From contig NC_134016.1 of assembly GCF_040712315.1 (NCBI RefSeq), forward strand, positions 48,858,986 through 48,922,985: DNA of 64,000 bases, read 5' to 3'. Source of the DNA: Castanea sativa (taxonomy: Eukaryota; Streptophyta; Magnoliopsida; Fagales; Fagaceae). The notes under the pieces were generated by a model. That model worked only from the letters and a program-made list of their open reading frames with translations, was not told the DNA's origin and made no database searches. This document shows positions 22,001 to 32,697 of the stretch, in pieces. How positions within the stretch are numbered: the first letter of the stretch is position 1; every line of letters starts with the position of its first letter. The translations under genes were made by a program, and so were the position numbers.

Positions 22001-24671
22001 TATCATCATTAAATCAAGCACAGTGTGATCTAATTAGAATTCATAGTTAAATTATGTAATGTGGTGAAGTCAGGAGTAGGTGAAGTATAACATACCACAC
22101 ATGCTGTTTTGTTCAATCGTCAATGTTCCAGCTGGGGATCGCATATGTGTTTCTCCATGGAGACCCCACTCAACAAATGGAACAGCTTCATCTATGCAAT
22201 AGCCACTCGTCCATGTTACTGTCATCTGCATAACATCAAAAAATTATTTACATATTTTTTCTCATCTAAGATGTACACACGTCTCAGCAAAGCTAAACTA
22301 GTGTCGATTAACCAAAGTTCTAGAGTTAATTTAAGTAATTCTCCTTGCAAACATGCTTTGCACATAAATTTACAAGAGAGGGAAAAAACAGAAAAGATTA
22401 ACAAAGTTATCATATATTGCTTAGAAACTGAGACCTAAAAAAATTATTTCTATCAGAAGATTCTAAGGGGAACTTTCAATTAGTGCACACTTACTTCATT
22501 CCAGGATTTTCCATTAGCGAGGCGTGCAAATAGAGGTGCTTTAGGATTGGCAAATGAAATGTAATTTGAAACTGAGACCAGCTTAGGCTGCAATATTTAA
22601 TAAAGTAATTACTTATTAGTCACATGATATAGTTATTGACAAATCATGGTGAAAATTAGTTAGGTGTTATAGAAGTATAGTAAGAGATGCAGATGGTTGG
22701 ACACACATTTGACAAACCGCCTGAAAACAATGCAAAGGAGAAGTCTGCCCTTTGATTGATCAACTGGAACTTCAAAGAAGCTTTGCCCGTTTTGGCATAC
22801 TTTAAATCGGAGAAATTTGCGTACTTATACTGGAAGAAAAACATTTATGTCACATAGGTTAGAGAAGCAAAAGCCAAGATGTTTTATGTGTTACTTTAAT
22901 CTCAGTTTCAAAATTTACACTGTACACACCTTTATTGGGCTTGTACATAAATATGGAGACTCAGCTTCATCATTTTCTGCTGGACAGGTTGATGAGCTGC
23001 CATTTCAAAACAATCAACTTCTAGCTAGACTAATAGAAGATGCAAAATTGCTACATAATACTGCTCTCAATGGAATTGTCCTAGAAATTTTTTTTAATCC
23101 TTGAAGTTAATATGTGTTCTATTCAACATTGCTGAGTCCAGAAAACAATTGGCTAGACAATTCATAGTGACACAAAGGTGTACATTACTTGAATTTTGCA
23201 GGAGAAAAAACTGCAACCCAATCATCATTGGAAGGATTTGGATTTACAAGAACAACGGTCACCCATGCTGCGTCCTCACCCTGTAATCATATAACAAACT
23301 ACCTGTCATAACCTTTGTACATGCAAAAACAATGTTATGGTCACAAAAGGTTGAATGTATAATCCAAGTTTCTGACAAAATTTACTTACTGGAGTGTCAG
23401 CAATTGTTATTTTGGGCCAAATTATGGGTCATGACATGGTTTCTGGTGTCTATGTCTATCAATGACACAAATAGCCAAAATAACCAATTCAACAAGAATA
23501 AGGATGTCAAAAAAAAAAAAAAAATGCTAGAGACACAAAAAATACTAACTTTTGCCACTACTCGTCACATGACAAGTTGTGAGTTGTGAAAATATGGATC
23601 TATCATTTTTTCTCTACTACTCACAACTCGCCATATGACCAGTTGTGGATTTTTGAGTGTCCTTAGCATTGCTCGCCAAAAAAATCTTATGATTTTGTGA
23701 CACTATTTTCCTTTGGAAGAGAACTTAGGTTCAAATCTCTAGTCTTCCACTTGTGAGGAGGAGGGATTTTAATGTGTATTAAATCAAGAACAAAATTTAA
23801 GCATAATTCCTTAAGTGTAACACATTAGCTTCTCCAATCAGATTTAATCACGTGACTGCATTATAAATCATATAGTTTAATTTCATTGTCCTTAAGAGAA
23901 AATAATACATCTTATGCTAATCAATACAGTCGTATGGATGAATTTAATTAGGAAATTTATGGTATAGCCCTCAAGGAATTGTAACCAAGTTAGAACATAT
24001 ACATAGTTAACAATTAACCTCAACTTTCCACATATAAAATCCTCCCGATTCTTTTCCCATCTGTATAGGGCTATTTTTTTTTTAATTTTTTTATTTATAT
24101 GCACAACCAATTGTTCCCAAAAACCCAATCCATCTTATATATATTAATGCATGCAGACTCCAGAGACACACCTACCATACACAGACAAAACAGATATTAT
24201 AAAAAAAGATCGATGTATGATGTAGCTCAATGTTTGAGCGAGGAGTCGAACTATCGCATTTTTTTTTAAAAATTATTTTTTAATTTGGTAAGGCGAGCTG
24301 CAGTCACATTACGGGGATGGAGAAGAGAAGAAGATTAAGCGTTAAAGATAAAAATGAGAATACAAATCCTCCATTTCATTCTTAGTATTCCACTTCATAC
24401 TTCACCAAACTACAGAATGTCATATGATTAGTAGAGTATAAAATCGAACATCAGGGTAGGACAAAGGATATTTAATTAGCGGTACCTTCAAGCCGAGAAT
24501 GAGCGGGTTCGCTTTGAGGGAGACCGAGTCACGGAGTGCAACAGTGGTCTTATAAATGTCGATCTTGGATAATGGATGCTTGTCATATTCATGAACACGG
24601 TGAGCCGAAGCCAAGCACCAAAAGAACACAATGGTAAACAATTTCAGGCAGCTGCGAGAGCTGTCTTCCAT
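19028..24671 (-). CDS. Purple acid phosphatase, long plant type (PAP27/PAP1-like), 12 exons, tandem copy 1
   Basis: Exons (minus): 24486-24671, 23189-23280, 22930-22996, 22707-22829, 22495-22587, 22096-22225, 21330-21411, 21112-21244, 20695-20900, 20464-20589, 19925-20234 and 19028-19333. All introns are GT-AG and phases agree, giving 1854 nt (617 aa plus stop). Residues 1-24 look like a secretory signal peptide. Exons 2-4 carry an Fn3-like PAP N-terminal domain, exons 5-7 the purple-acid-phosphatase N domain, exons 8-11 the metallophosphatase and exon 12 the C-terminal domain. All five metal motifs are present: GDMG (D299), GDIAYADG (D340, Y343), GNHE (N373), FAAHRP (H462) and GHVHDYER (H504, H506). 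The family hydrolyses phosphate esters at an Fe-metal centre, usually in the apoplast or vacuole. Arabidopsis relatives are often labelled probable inactive PAP, yet every ligand is intact here. The start is the first Met before the signal peptide. Tandem copy 2 lies at 48380-62056. Confidence 0.94.
23522..23671. mobile_element. MITE copy in PAP copy 1, intron 1
   Basis: The ends AATGCTAGAGACAC and GTGTCCTTAGCATT are inverted repeats. The interior carries CACAACTCGCC and GACAAGTTGTGAG words as in the pair at 18400-18709. It lies inside the 1.2-kb first intron, well away from splice sites. Confidence 0.6.
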
Positions 24672-24736
24672 GTCTCTTAACTTTTTTTCTTTTTATTATT
24701 ATGGTTTTGTTAAGAATAGAATAACACTGAGTGAAG

Positions 24737-24748
24737 AAATATATAGAG
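24737..24748 (-). promoter_or_regulatory. Candidate TATA box of PAP copy 1
   Basis: On the minus strand this reads CTCTATATATTT, about 66 bp upstream of the start codon at 24671, implying a short 5' UTR. I searched nearby for a phosphate-starvation P1BS motif (GNATATNC) and saw none, but the search was by eye. Confidence 0.5.
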
Positions 24749-24749
24749 A

Positions 24750-26916
24750 GAAGAAAGCAAAGAAACTAAGCTAAAGTAGCAAGAAAACCATGCATTAAAG
24801 GTTTAGACAGTACTGCATGAGAACTAAGAAAACGATTCTAGGGGTTATTATTATATAGAAGCAAAGCGTCGTTCCAATAATAATAAAATATACTGTGGAA
24901 GTCCACGTGCTTTTATACTGGTTCACAAGCTTTTCACAAAGTTTACAGATCTTATCCTTTTGAATAAATTATAACTCATTTTAAATCAATGGGTATGGGG
25001 TCCTATCAAGAAAAAAAAAAAAAAAAGAGGGTACGGGGGAATAATATCTTTATATATATATATTTTGCTTACAAAGTTTATATTCAAAGGTCCAATTTTC
25101 TGGATCGTTGTCTAGCAAAGAAAATTCTTATTGGTCATATCGAGATCTGCCATGTGCAACAGATTGTTTCATTATTTTTTAATTTCTATAAAGCATGCTG
25201 AAGCTGAACTCGTTTTTCTATAATATAATTCATCTCTTGTCCTCATTGTTATCACTTTTTATTTTATTTTTCTCTCAACCAACTCATCCACACCTTCAAA
25301 TTCAAAAAAGAAAGGCAGAAGAATCCTTGCTATAATAATGGAGGTTGGAGAGATTTTTTTCATATGCTCCATATTTGTATTTATTTTGTTGGAGTTTCAG
25401 CGCATTCACACGAACAAGAAATTAAAAACATCTACTTAAAGACAATGGTCCGTACAAATGTGGAAACTCAAACCTCCTAAGTCTCAATCACTAGCTAGAT
25501 AATTCTCAATGCTTTATTTCAAAATTGAAATAGACTACTTTGATTTATAGAAAACTTACCAACGTTCAAAAACATGAGAATAGGAACACCAATAACAAAT
25601 CAGATACTAGCTAAAAACAAGGTACAATACTTGATAGGCGTAACAACTCAATCATATGCTCCCTAAAGATTGTGAACTACTTTGATATAAAACCAAATCA
25701 GGATCTGATATAGTCAAGCACCCACGTCCACCATCTCTGCACGTACTGGTTGCATCAGATAACAATGTTAGATGTGGTTCAATTTATTCCATGTATACAT
25801 CTATATGTACTGCTCCAATTGATTGAGATCATGTCGGGTTCATATAGGGTATTCCACCATATACAAATGCTCTTAATGGCCGAAATTCAAAGTTAAAAAA
25901 AAAAAAAATCAATTTCAATTTTAATAATTAAATTAAAAAATTTTAAAAAGTAAAAAATTTTGTGAAAAGAATAAAGGTAATTGTACCCCACGCAATACCA
26001 TAGATATTGCATGTTGCGCTAGGATATTGCATGGGATCCTAATCCGCCAAAATCCAATATTATTAACAAAATAGATTACAATTACGCCACATCATCCTCG
26101 TATGCCATATTCATAAATCACTTCACAAACATCACAAATACGTACTCAAAATCTCTTATATATACAAATTAATCCAAATCTCATTACAGTTAAAACAAAC
26201 TTTCAATGTTAATTAACAAACTTGACACTCACAAGCCTCAGATTCCAATGCACCCCCCAATGGTGCTTTCATATTAACACAGTAAATAAACTTTTAGCTC
26301 ACACAAACGAGCATTTTTCAATATTTAAAGAACTACCAAACGGAAAATTACTGTTTAAAAAAACCCAACATTGAAGGAAAATGTAAGACAACTGGATACA
26401 TCGAATGATCGAGGGATAAGAATGAATCTTATCAAATCAGATGGCTATAGTTTATTTCCGTCTGTCAGATTAAAACTTTCTTTTGTATAGTTGAATAGAT
26501 TAGGTCCCCATGAAAAGATAAGAAAATTAAATACTTGTCTTTTCTTTTGTATTCATCAAATATGTTGTAGAAGGCAGTCAAGGCACCAACAAGCTTTTTA
26601 TTTTTATTTCTTTTAGGTCCCCCTACCCATTTTTTTTTCCATTAAAAAATTTTTATTTTTTTTTTATTTTTTCATTGGAGAGGGACACCAACAAGAAATT
26701 ATTCACACATAAGTATATTTTCCAAATATTTTATAAAATCATTTATAATAACATAGCCAGTTGCTCACAAATCACAACTAGCCGTCCTTAACCACTGTTT
26801 TTCATTGAAAATTGTGTAAGTTTTATATAATTGGGCCAATTTTACTTAATTCGCCTCTAGTCCCTCACTCTCCTTCTATTCAAACTAGCCCTAAATAATT
26901 TATAATCTCATATACA
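24750..26916. other. Intergenic AT-rich sequence upstream of PAP copy 1
   Basis: This contains the presumed upstream regulatory region of PAP copy 1 (near 24750-25300) and then AT-rich sequence with poly-A/T runs. No coding region or recognised transposon is supported. Confidence 0.5.
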
Positions 26917-26924
26917 CTTGCTAG

Positions 26925-27025
26925 CAAGGAAGTCAATACCGTACCGGAGGCTGTACCGGTTTGGCCACCGGTACGATATATTTCGGATACCGGTCAATAC
27001 CGGTGTACCGTTTCGGATTTACCGC

Positions 27026-27090
<65 letters not shown>

Positions 27091-27568
27091 CATACCAAAA
27101 TCTCTAGAACCATGTTTATAAACATATAATATTTCACTTATATTATAGTAAATATAAAAGTTTATTATAAAATATTACCTCAATTCAAAACAAATTATTC
27201 ATAGTTTTAGACTTCAGTATCAAATAAAAGAAAAAAAAAACACAATATAAAAAATAGAAAACTTAGTTGTTCATTGCATACTAAGAAAACAAATAATACT
27301 AAGAAGTTAATATAAATAAGTTACCATTATGCCTTTACAAAAATTTAAAAATTACAAAACTAAAAAATTAAAAAAAAAAAAAAAGTTTTTTTCTGTACCG
27401 GCCGGTACGCCCGGTACCGGCCGGTATTGCCCGAAATTGGCCGGTACGCAGCCGGTATGGCCGGTATTTTTTCCGGTACAATATAGAAGTGTACCGGTAC
27501 CGGTGCACTAGCCGGTACGGTACATACCGGCCGGTACAGCCGGTACCGGTACGGTATCGGCCACACTG
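26925..27568. mobile_element. Non-autonomous hAT-like element rich in GGTACC palindromes
   Basis: It is flanked by an 8-bp duplication CTTGCTAG (26917-26924 and 27569-27576), the size typical of hAT transposition. The left end CAAGGAAGTCAATACCG and the right end read inward, CAGTGTGGCCGATACCG, both continue into TACCGG and form the inverted repeats. Both subterminal regions are dense in TACCGGT, CCGGTACGG and GGCCGGTA words, and the centre holds a (TA)n tract (about 27030-27080). There is no transposase; Tyr/Pro/Val-rich reading frames here come from the repeat. Confidence 0.85.
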
Positions 27569-27576
27569 CTTGCTAG

Positions 27577-28468
27577 CCTTTTTCTTTGTCTGTTATAAAT
27601 TAAAATCTTGCCAAACTTTAAAGCTTTTCGCTTACCAAAACTACATTAATTTTTTAGTGTTTGTCCAGCAAAAAATATTCAGTTCAGTAACAAAAACTAC
27701 TAAGTATATTGGTTTTTGGTCCATAAAAAAAGAAAAAAAAAATACCATGTGCAACTCGGGGTTACTTCTATATTTATTTTTTCTAAGAACATGTGTAACT
27801 CCTTATTAAACTAACACGTCCTTATCGGGAATAAAAAAAAAAAAAAAAAACACGTCCTTATCCTTATTTTCGTTTTTCTAAGCAACCAATCGTTATCTTC
27901 CAATTAAAAAGAAAGTTTCAAAGATCATTGCTGTAAACGAGGATTGAGAAATTTTTTCGACTCACTCTATCTATATTTATTTGCATCACATGGTCCAGAA
28001 TGCAAAATTTAAGTTGGTGGGTAGGCATTTTTAAAACGTGTCCATTTTTATGTGAATAAAAAAAAGTGGTAATTATACAAGTACAAATTATTTTATGCAT
28101 CTGATATATACATCATGTCTAACAGCATATTTGTAAATGTATAGAATTCATCAAAAACTATGATAAGGAGGTTTTGTATGTAGAATGCACGGGACACCTT
28201 CTCCATAACTAGGATCAAATTACAGTAGATTGCACCTACATCTTGGAAATGACCATGATTTTGATTTGTGAGATTTTAGTCATTAGACTATGAGTTTAGC
28301 CTGTTTAGGACATTGCTCCTTGGTTATGCAGGACAAAACAAAGGAAAAGAAGGAGTCATAAAAAAAAAAAAAAGATATCAAATTTTTTATTACTGTAAAA
28401 AAATAGTTATAAAGGCATAGGTTATATCAAATGGGAATATAATATCATTTCTAAGCTATTAAGTATTA
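27577..28468. other. Spacer containing a block duplicated near PAP copy 2
   Basis: About 28105-28340 (words GAATGCACG, CTCCATAACTAGGAT, AGTAGATTGCAC, GAAATGACCATGA and GATTTTAGTCATT) matches 47465-47690 in the same order. Both lie downstream of PAP 3' ends, so the block is probably part of the duplicated PAP unit. No gene is supported. Confidence 0.6.
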
Positions 28469-30583
28469 TGTAAAGTTGTTATTTACAACTATTTTGTGTT
28501 GGTTTTAATTCCATGCCAAATTTGATTGTAATTTTGTTCAATCATGTTTATCCTGTATTTTATGTGGAATTTCATTGTATGGGTTGTGTGTGAGAGAGAG
28601 TGTGAAGACTCAAGTTTGCATTGAAGAAGGAGTGGTTTTCGCGGGTATCTCGCAAGTAAACTTCCCACGAAATAAAGCCATGTGAAGAGCACATGATTGG
28701 AATGCGAAGAGTCATGACAATCTGGTGACAGCTGGTTTTTGCCACTATCTCGCTGGTAAGGCCTTCCTGCGAAATACCCACGAAACTTTCTGTTTTGCTA
28801 TTTTGGCTTATTTGCTTCCCCATGTCTTCACCTACACTATATATACCCACATTACCCACATATTGTAACGAGTGTTTTTCAGAAAGAAAACCCTAGCATA
28901 CACACTTGAGAGTTAGAGATTGTTATACTCACAATCATCTACACGATCTTTTGTGGTTTTCCTTATACTCCTACCTCTCCATATCCATATCCATGAGAGG
29001 TTGATAGCCCAAACACTTACCACACCTAATCAGAGTGTCAAGTGAGGTTTTTGTGTTGCTGGGAAGTATTGGAAGAAGCCAAGTTTTAGCGGATGCAATC
29101 GGGTGCATTGCAGGATTCGGCAAGCTAGACAAGACACAGTTCTAAGAAGCCTTATTTGAGTAGGAGCTTGGAGGGTTTAGGCGCATTGGGTAGATTAAGC
29201 TTGGAGGGTCTCTTGCTATTCATATATCTCAACTTATTGTCTAGTGGATCGATTAACCGCTTGGAGGGTAGCAGAGAGGTTTTTTGCCGAATTCTTCAGT
29301 TTCTTCTTCGATAACACATCAGCATGTTATCTTGTGTTTGTATTTCTCTTCCCTACTCTTTTAGCTTTCGTTTTGTTAGGACATATGTGTTTCATGTTAG
29401 GAACATATATGTGTCATCATGTATTGGCTAATCATTTGACAAAACGCACTTTACTTGTAATTGGATAGATCTAGGATGTGTTTTATATTTCAAGGAACAA
29501 TGTTTCAAATTCAAGTGTTAAAGCCATGCAAGTCTGTCCAAGAAACAAGTGAAGAAGTGCTGGTTTTTTAAATCTCGACAATTAGCTCGACAGCTAGTAT
29601 CTATCAAGGTTTAAAAAGTTGTTCTAGCCTGATGCTTGGCAGCTTCTCGATAGATAGAGTATTTATCGAGATTTATGAAAATCATATTTATGAAAATCAG
29701 ATTTTCAGTTTTGATTTCATTTCAATCCGTGAATAGATGTCTGGGCTTTCTTTTCTCACAACCCTAAACATATATAAGGATTATTTTAAGAGCCGTCATA
29801 GGTTGCACAGTTGCACGAGTGTGAAGCAAAGTGTTGTTCATGCTAATTGTGATCGGAAACCTAATTTGCTCTAGCTCTTCTTTCTCTTAAAGAAGCTACT
29901 ACATTTGTATGTCATTGGGTTTTGTGACCAAGAAGTTTTGTAATCTTCATCGTGTGATGAACTGAAGAATTTTTGCAGTTAACATCCTTCTCAAGATGAT
30001 GATTAAGTTGCATGCTAGGATCCGCGCATCTATTGGCTAGTCACGTACTGAGAGCTGTGCATTAAAAGGAGAGATTGTCACTACAGAACAAGTCCAATTA
30101 GGTATTGGGGTAACGGTTCAACTGTAAGTTGGTATAAGGTATCGAGATTCCTTTACTTGTAACTGCTTGTTGTGATAACAGTGAATTTTTGGGAGTGGTG
30201 ACCTTAAAATTATCTAATGGGGTTTTTGCCTTGGAGGTTTTCCCTATTCGTAAACAAATCATCGTGTCAACTTTATTTTCCGCTGCATTTTATGTTAGTT
30301 GGTAATTTGTTTGTGTTGCCACACATATTGTATGTTAATCTGATTAATTGATCAACTTAGGTAATTAATTGGTTAATTCATTACAAGGGGTCAATACATT
30401 CTTGGCCTATCACATTTTACTTTTGTTATATGATGAATATGGCTTAGAGTAGTTTTATTGTTTGTTCGCTCACATTTACTCTATTCCGTACTTAGTTTAA
30501 GTTAGAGTAAAATCAATCGAGCCGTAATATTTTAAATTGGGGTCTGAAAAGCTCTTGTGTTTTTACACAAATCCAAGCTTTCA
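28469..30583 (+). mobile_element. Solo LTR (about 1.07 kb net) with TATTA duplication, split by a nested LTR
   Basis: It begins TGTAAAGTTGTTATTTACAAC, ends CCAAGCTTTCA, and is flanked by TATTA at 28464-28468 and 30584-30588. Related copies are the 3' LTR at 36665-37728 and the solo LTR at 54438-55501. A TATA-like ACTATATATACCC lies near 28837. The interior contains repeated TCGCGA/GCGAAA-type words. A different LTR (29374-30412) sits inside it. Confidence 0.92.
29374..30412 (+). mobile_element. Nested solo LTR (1039 bp)
   Basis: It begins TGTTAGGACATATG and ends TTGGCCTATCA, with short inverted ends TGTTAGG/CCTATCA. Flanks are CGTTT (29369-29373) and CATTT (30413-30417); the uninterrupted relative at about 55330 reads CATTT, so the duplication has one later change. 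A related copy starts at 44421 and a fragment lies at 38395-38665. Confidence 0.88.
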
Positions 30584-30588
30584 TATTA

Positions 30589-31533
30589 AACTAGGTAAAA
30601 TATTCTTATAAACTCATTTTATATCCAGGATTTTACCTAATATCTATAATTGATGTACTAATGTACACATTTTAAAATACAAAAAACTAATGTCCATAAT
30701 TTAAATATGAAAATGGATGTGAAAAAAATAAATATAAGAGAATAAAAGCCCTTAAAAGTGAAATCTAAAGAACACAGTGACATGAAAAATCTACAAAACA
30801 TTAGTTTCTTTGGTAAACAAGTTACTTCATTAGACCAGATAGTAAGATACAAGGAATTGTCTACACAAAAGAGGCATGTTGCATACTAGCCGTGAAAACT
30901 GCAAGTCAAATTCACAATTGAAATTCCTATAAACTATTAAGAGCATTGTACGTAATTCAATTGACCCTTTTAGTATTTTTAATGAAAACATTTAGGATTT
31001 ACTTTCCCATTCCTCTAACTATTGAAAAAAAAATCCTATAAAATAGGATATTTTTAAAGCATAAAAAGAAAAAAATATCATTATTAGAGATATGAAGGCC
31101 TAATCCTATTTGTTGCTCAAGTTTGTTACTCTAGTCCATGTTCAATGCATTTAATCATGCTTGGATTATAAGCTAGGTAATCATAATTTTATTTTGTGCT
31201 GCAAACAAAGTAAATCATATTTCTATTTGTAGTACGAGTATTGTAACCACGAGTTAGTATGTATAGGAATTATCTTCTTATAAATACCATTATCATGAGT
31301 TGCAATGTAGATGTAGGCATTTAAAACCGAACCACATTAATTCCCTACTCTCTCTCTCTCTCTGGTATAACACTATGTCTTGCCTTTTCGGATATGGTAT
31401 CGTAGTTATATTGTATCTTTTTTAATAATCATACCGTTAAAAGATAAATAAACAAAACAAATAGGAAATAATGGATGGAGTAGAAGCTTAGCAGTAGTAG
31501 ATACTAATAAATATCTCACAAAACATTTGCATC
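30589..31533. other. 3' flank of a PAP fossil, cut by a retroelement
   Basis: About 30740-30960 matches the sequence beyond the 3' end of PAP copy 2 (CATTAGACCAGATAGTAAGATACAAG near 30830 against 48235-48260) and of PAP copy 1 (GTGAAAACTGCA..GTCAAA near 30893 against 18797). The last part, about 31388-31533, is repeated at 37729-37874 on the other side of the retroelement. A CT microsatellite lies at about 31347-31365. No gene is supported. Confidence 0.6.
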
Positions 31534-32697
31534 CTTCAAGAAGAAGGATCCAAGAGATTCCTCGCCGTCTGAAATGGTCACGTATTTTGAGTGCAAAGGA
31601 CATGGGCATGTGAAGAAAGAATGCTCTACGTATTTGAAAGCAAAGGACAAAGTCTTTGCAACAACCCTTAGTGACTCAGATGGTTCCAATTTAAATTCGG
31701 AGGAAAGTTGTGACTGAGAAGGAAACTACTCCGCTTTCATGGCCATTGCCCTCTTGGACTCATTGGAAGATTTGAGCCTTCTAGTGGAAGAACTCGGTGA
31801 GCACACCAAAGTAGAGTCTATAGGAATTGGGAAAGAATCCGATGATGAAGATGAAGGAACCAAGGATTTGCAAGAATCCTATAACTCTCTTATTGAGAAG
31901 ATCAGAGAGTATGCTAGAGTGGCTAAAGCGGCCATCAGGAAATGAAGAGAGCTGAGCAAGATTGTAGGGGCATACTCATGAGGTACAAAGAAACGAAGTG
32001 TGAAGTTGAGGTACTGAATGGAGAACTAATCGAGGCCTACTCCAAGATCAAGTTTCTTGAGCTTGAAGTAATTCAAGCTAATGCCAAGGTGGAGCGTGTT
32101 GCCTCCAAGAAACTTGACGAAGTGCTTGCATATCAAAAACCTTTTTTTGAAAAAAATGGCTTAGGATATTCTGGAGAAAGTCGTTCAAGTGCCAATGTGT
32201 CCAAGGAGATGAAATTTGTTAAACTTAAGGAACCAATAGTAGCAACTCCAAGTGTTGAGAATGTAAAAGTGGAGAAGAAGCCAAATGGAACTGCTCAAAA
32301 GGTTTTAACAAAACCTCAAAATCCATTTGTGGCTAAACCCAAGGCTAAAGGGAAGTCTCTCCCAAAGCCTCAAAGAGGTCCTCAAGTTCAACACTTCTGC
32401 CATCATTATGGAGTTCAAGGACATACAAGACCTAACTACTACAAACTTCACGCATTGAAGAAAACGGATTCTCAAAGGCTAAGAGGACAAGAAAGAGGGA
32501 ATTGGAATGCCAAGCCATCAAAAAGGAGAGAAGCTGATTCCGGTTTTGGTGATGTGATAAAGATAATAGATACCATTACTTCTTGTTTGGCAAGCTTCAG
32601 CCAAATGTTTAAGAATCACAGCTCTAGTACGCGACCCTCTAAGGAAATCACCCCAAACGCATGTGTTGTGTTGGTGAAGAAGGATACACATGCATAA
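31534..32697 (+). pseudogene. Retroelement gag with broken zinc knuckles
   Basis: The sequence opens mid-protein (FKKKDP) and reads MVTYFECKGHGHVKKEC, then stops at a TGA near 31715. It resumes as MAIALLDSLEDL (31739-31945) and shifts frame to a 251-residue segment (31942-32697) with a coiled-coil-like Lys/Glu region and a second knuckle, FCHHYGVQGHTRPNYYKL. In a CX2CX4HX4C knuckle the first Cys of motif one reads Tyr, and two Cys of motif two read Tyr (TGT to TAT). The protein resembles Gag of copia-type plant elements. It is not functional. Confidence 0.75.

Noticed and set aside
26918..27566. Reading frames rich in Tyr/Arg or Pro/Val on both strands
   Set aside because: They derive from the TACCGG-type palindromic repeats and TA tract of the hAT-like element.
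31388..31533. Reading the long flank repeat as a normal retroelement target duplication
   Set aside because: Element family duplications elsewhere in the window are 5 bp, and these blocks differ at roughly one base in six.
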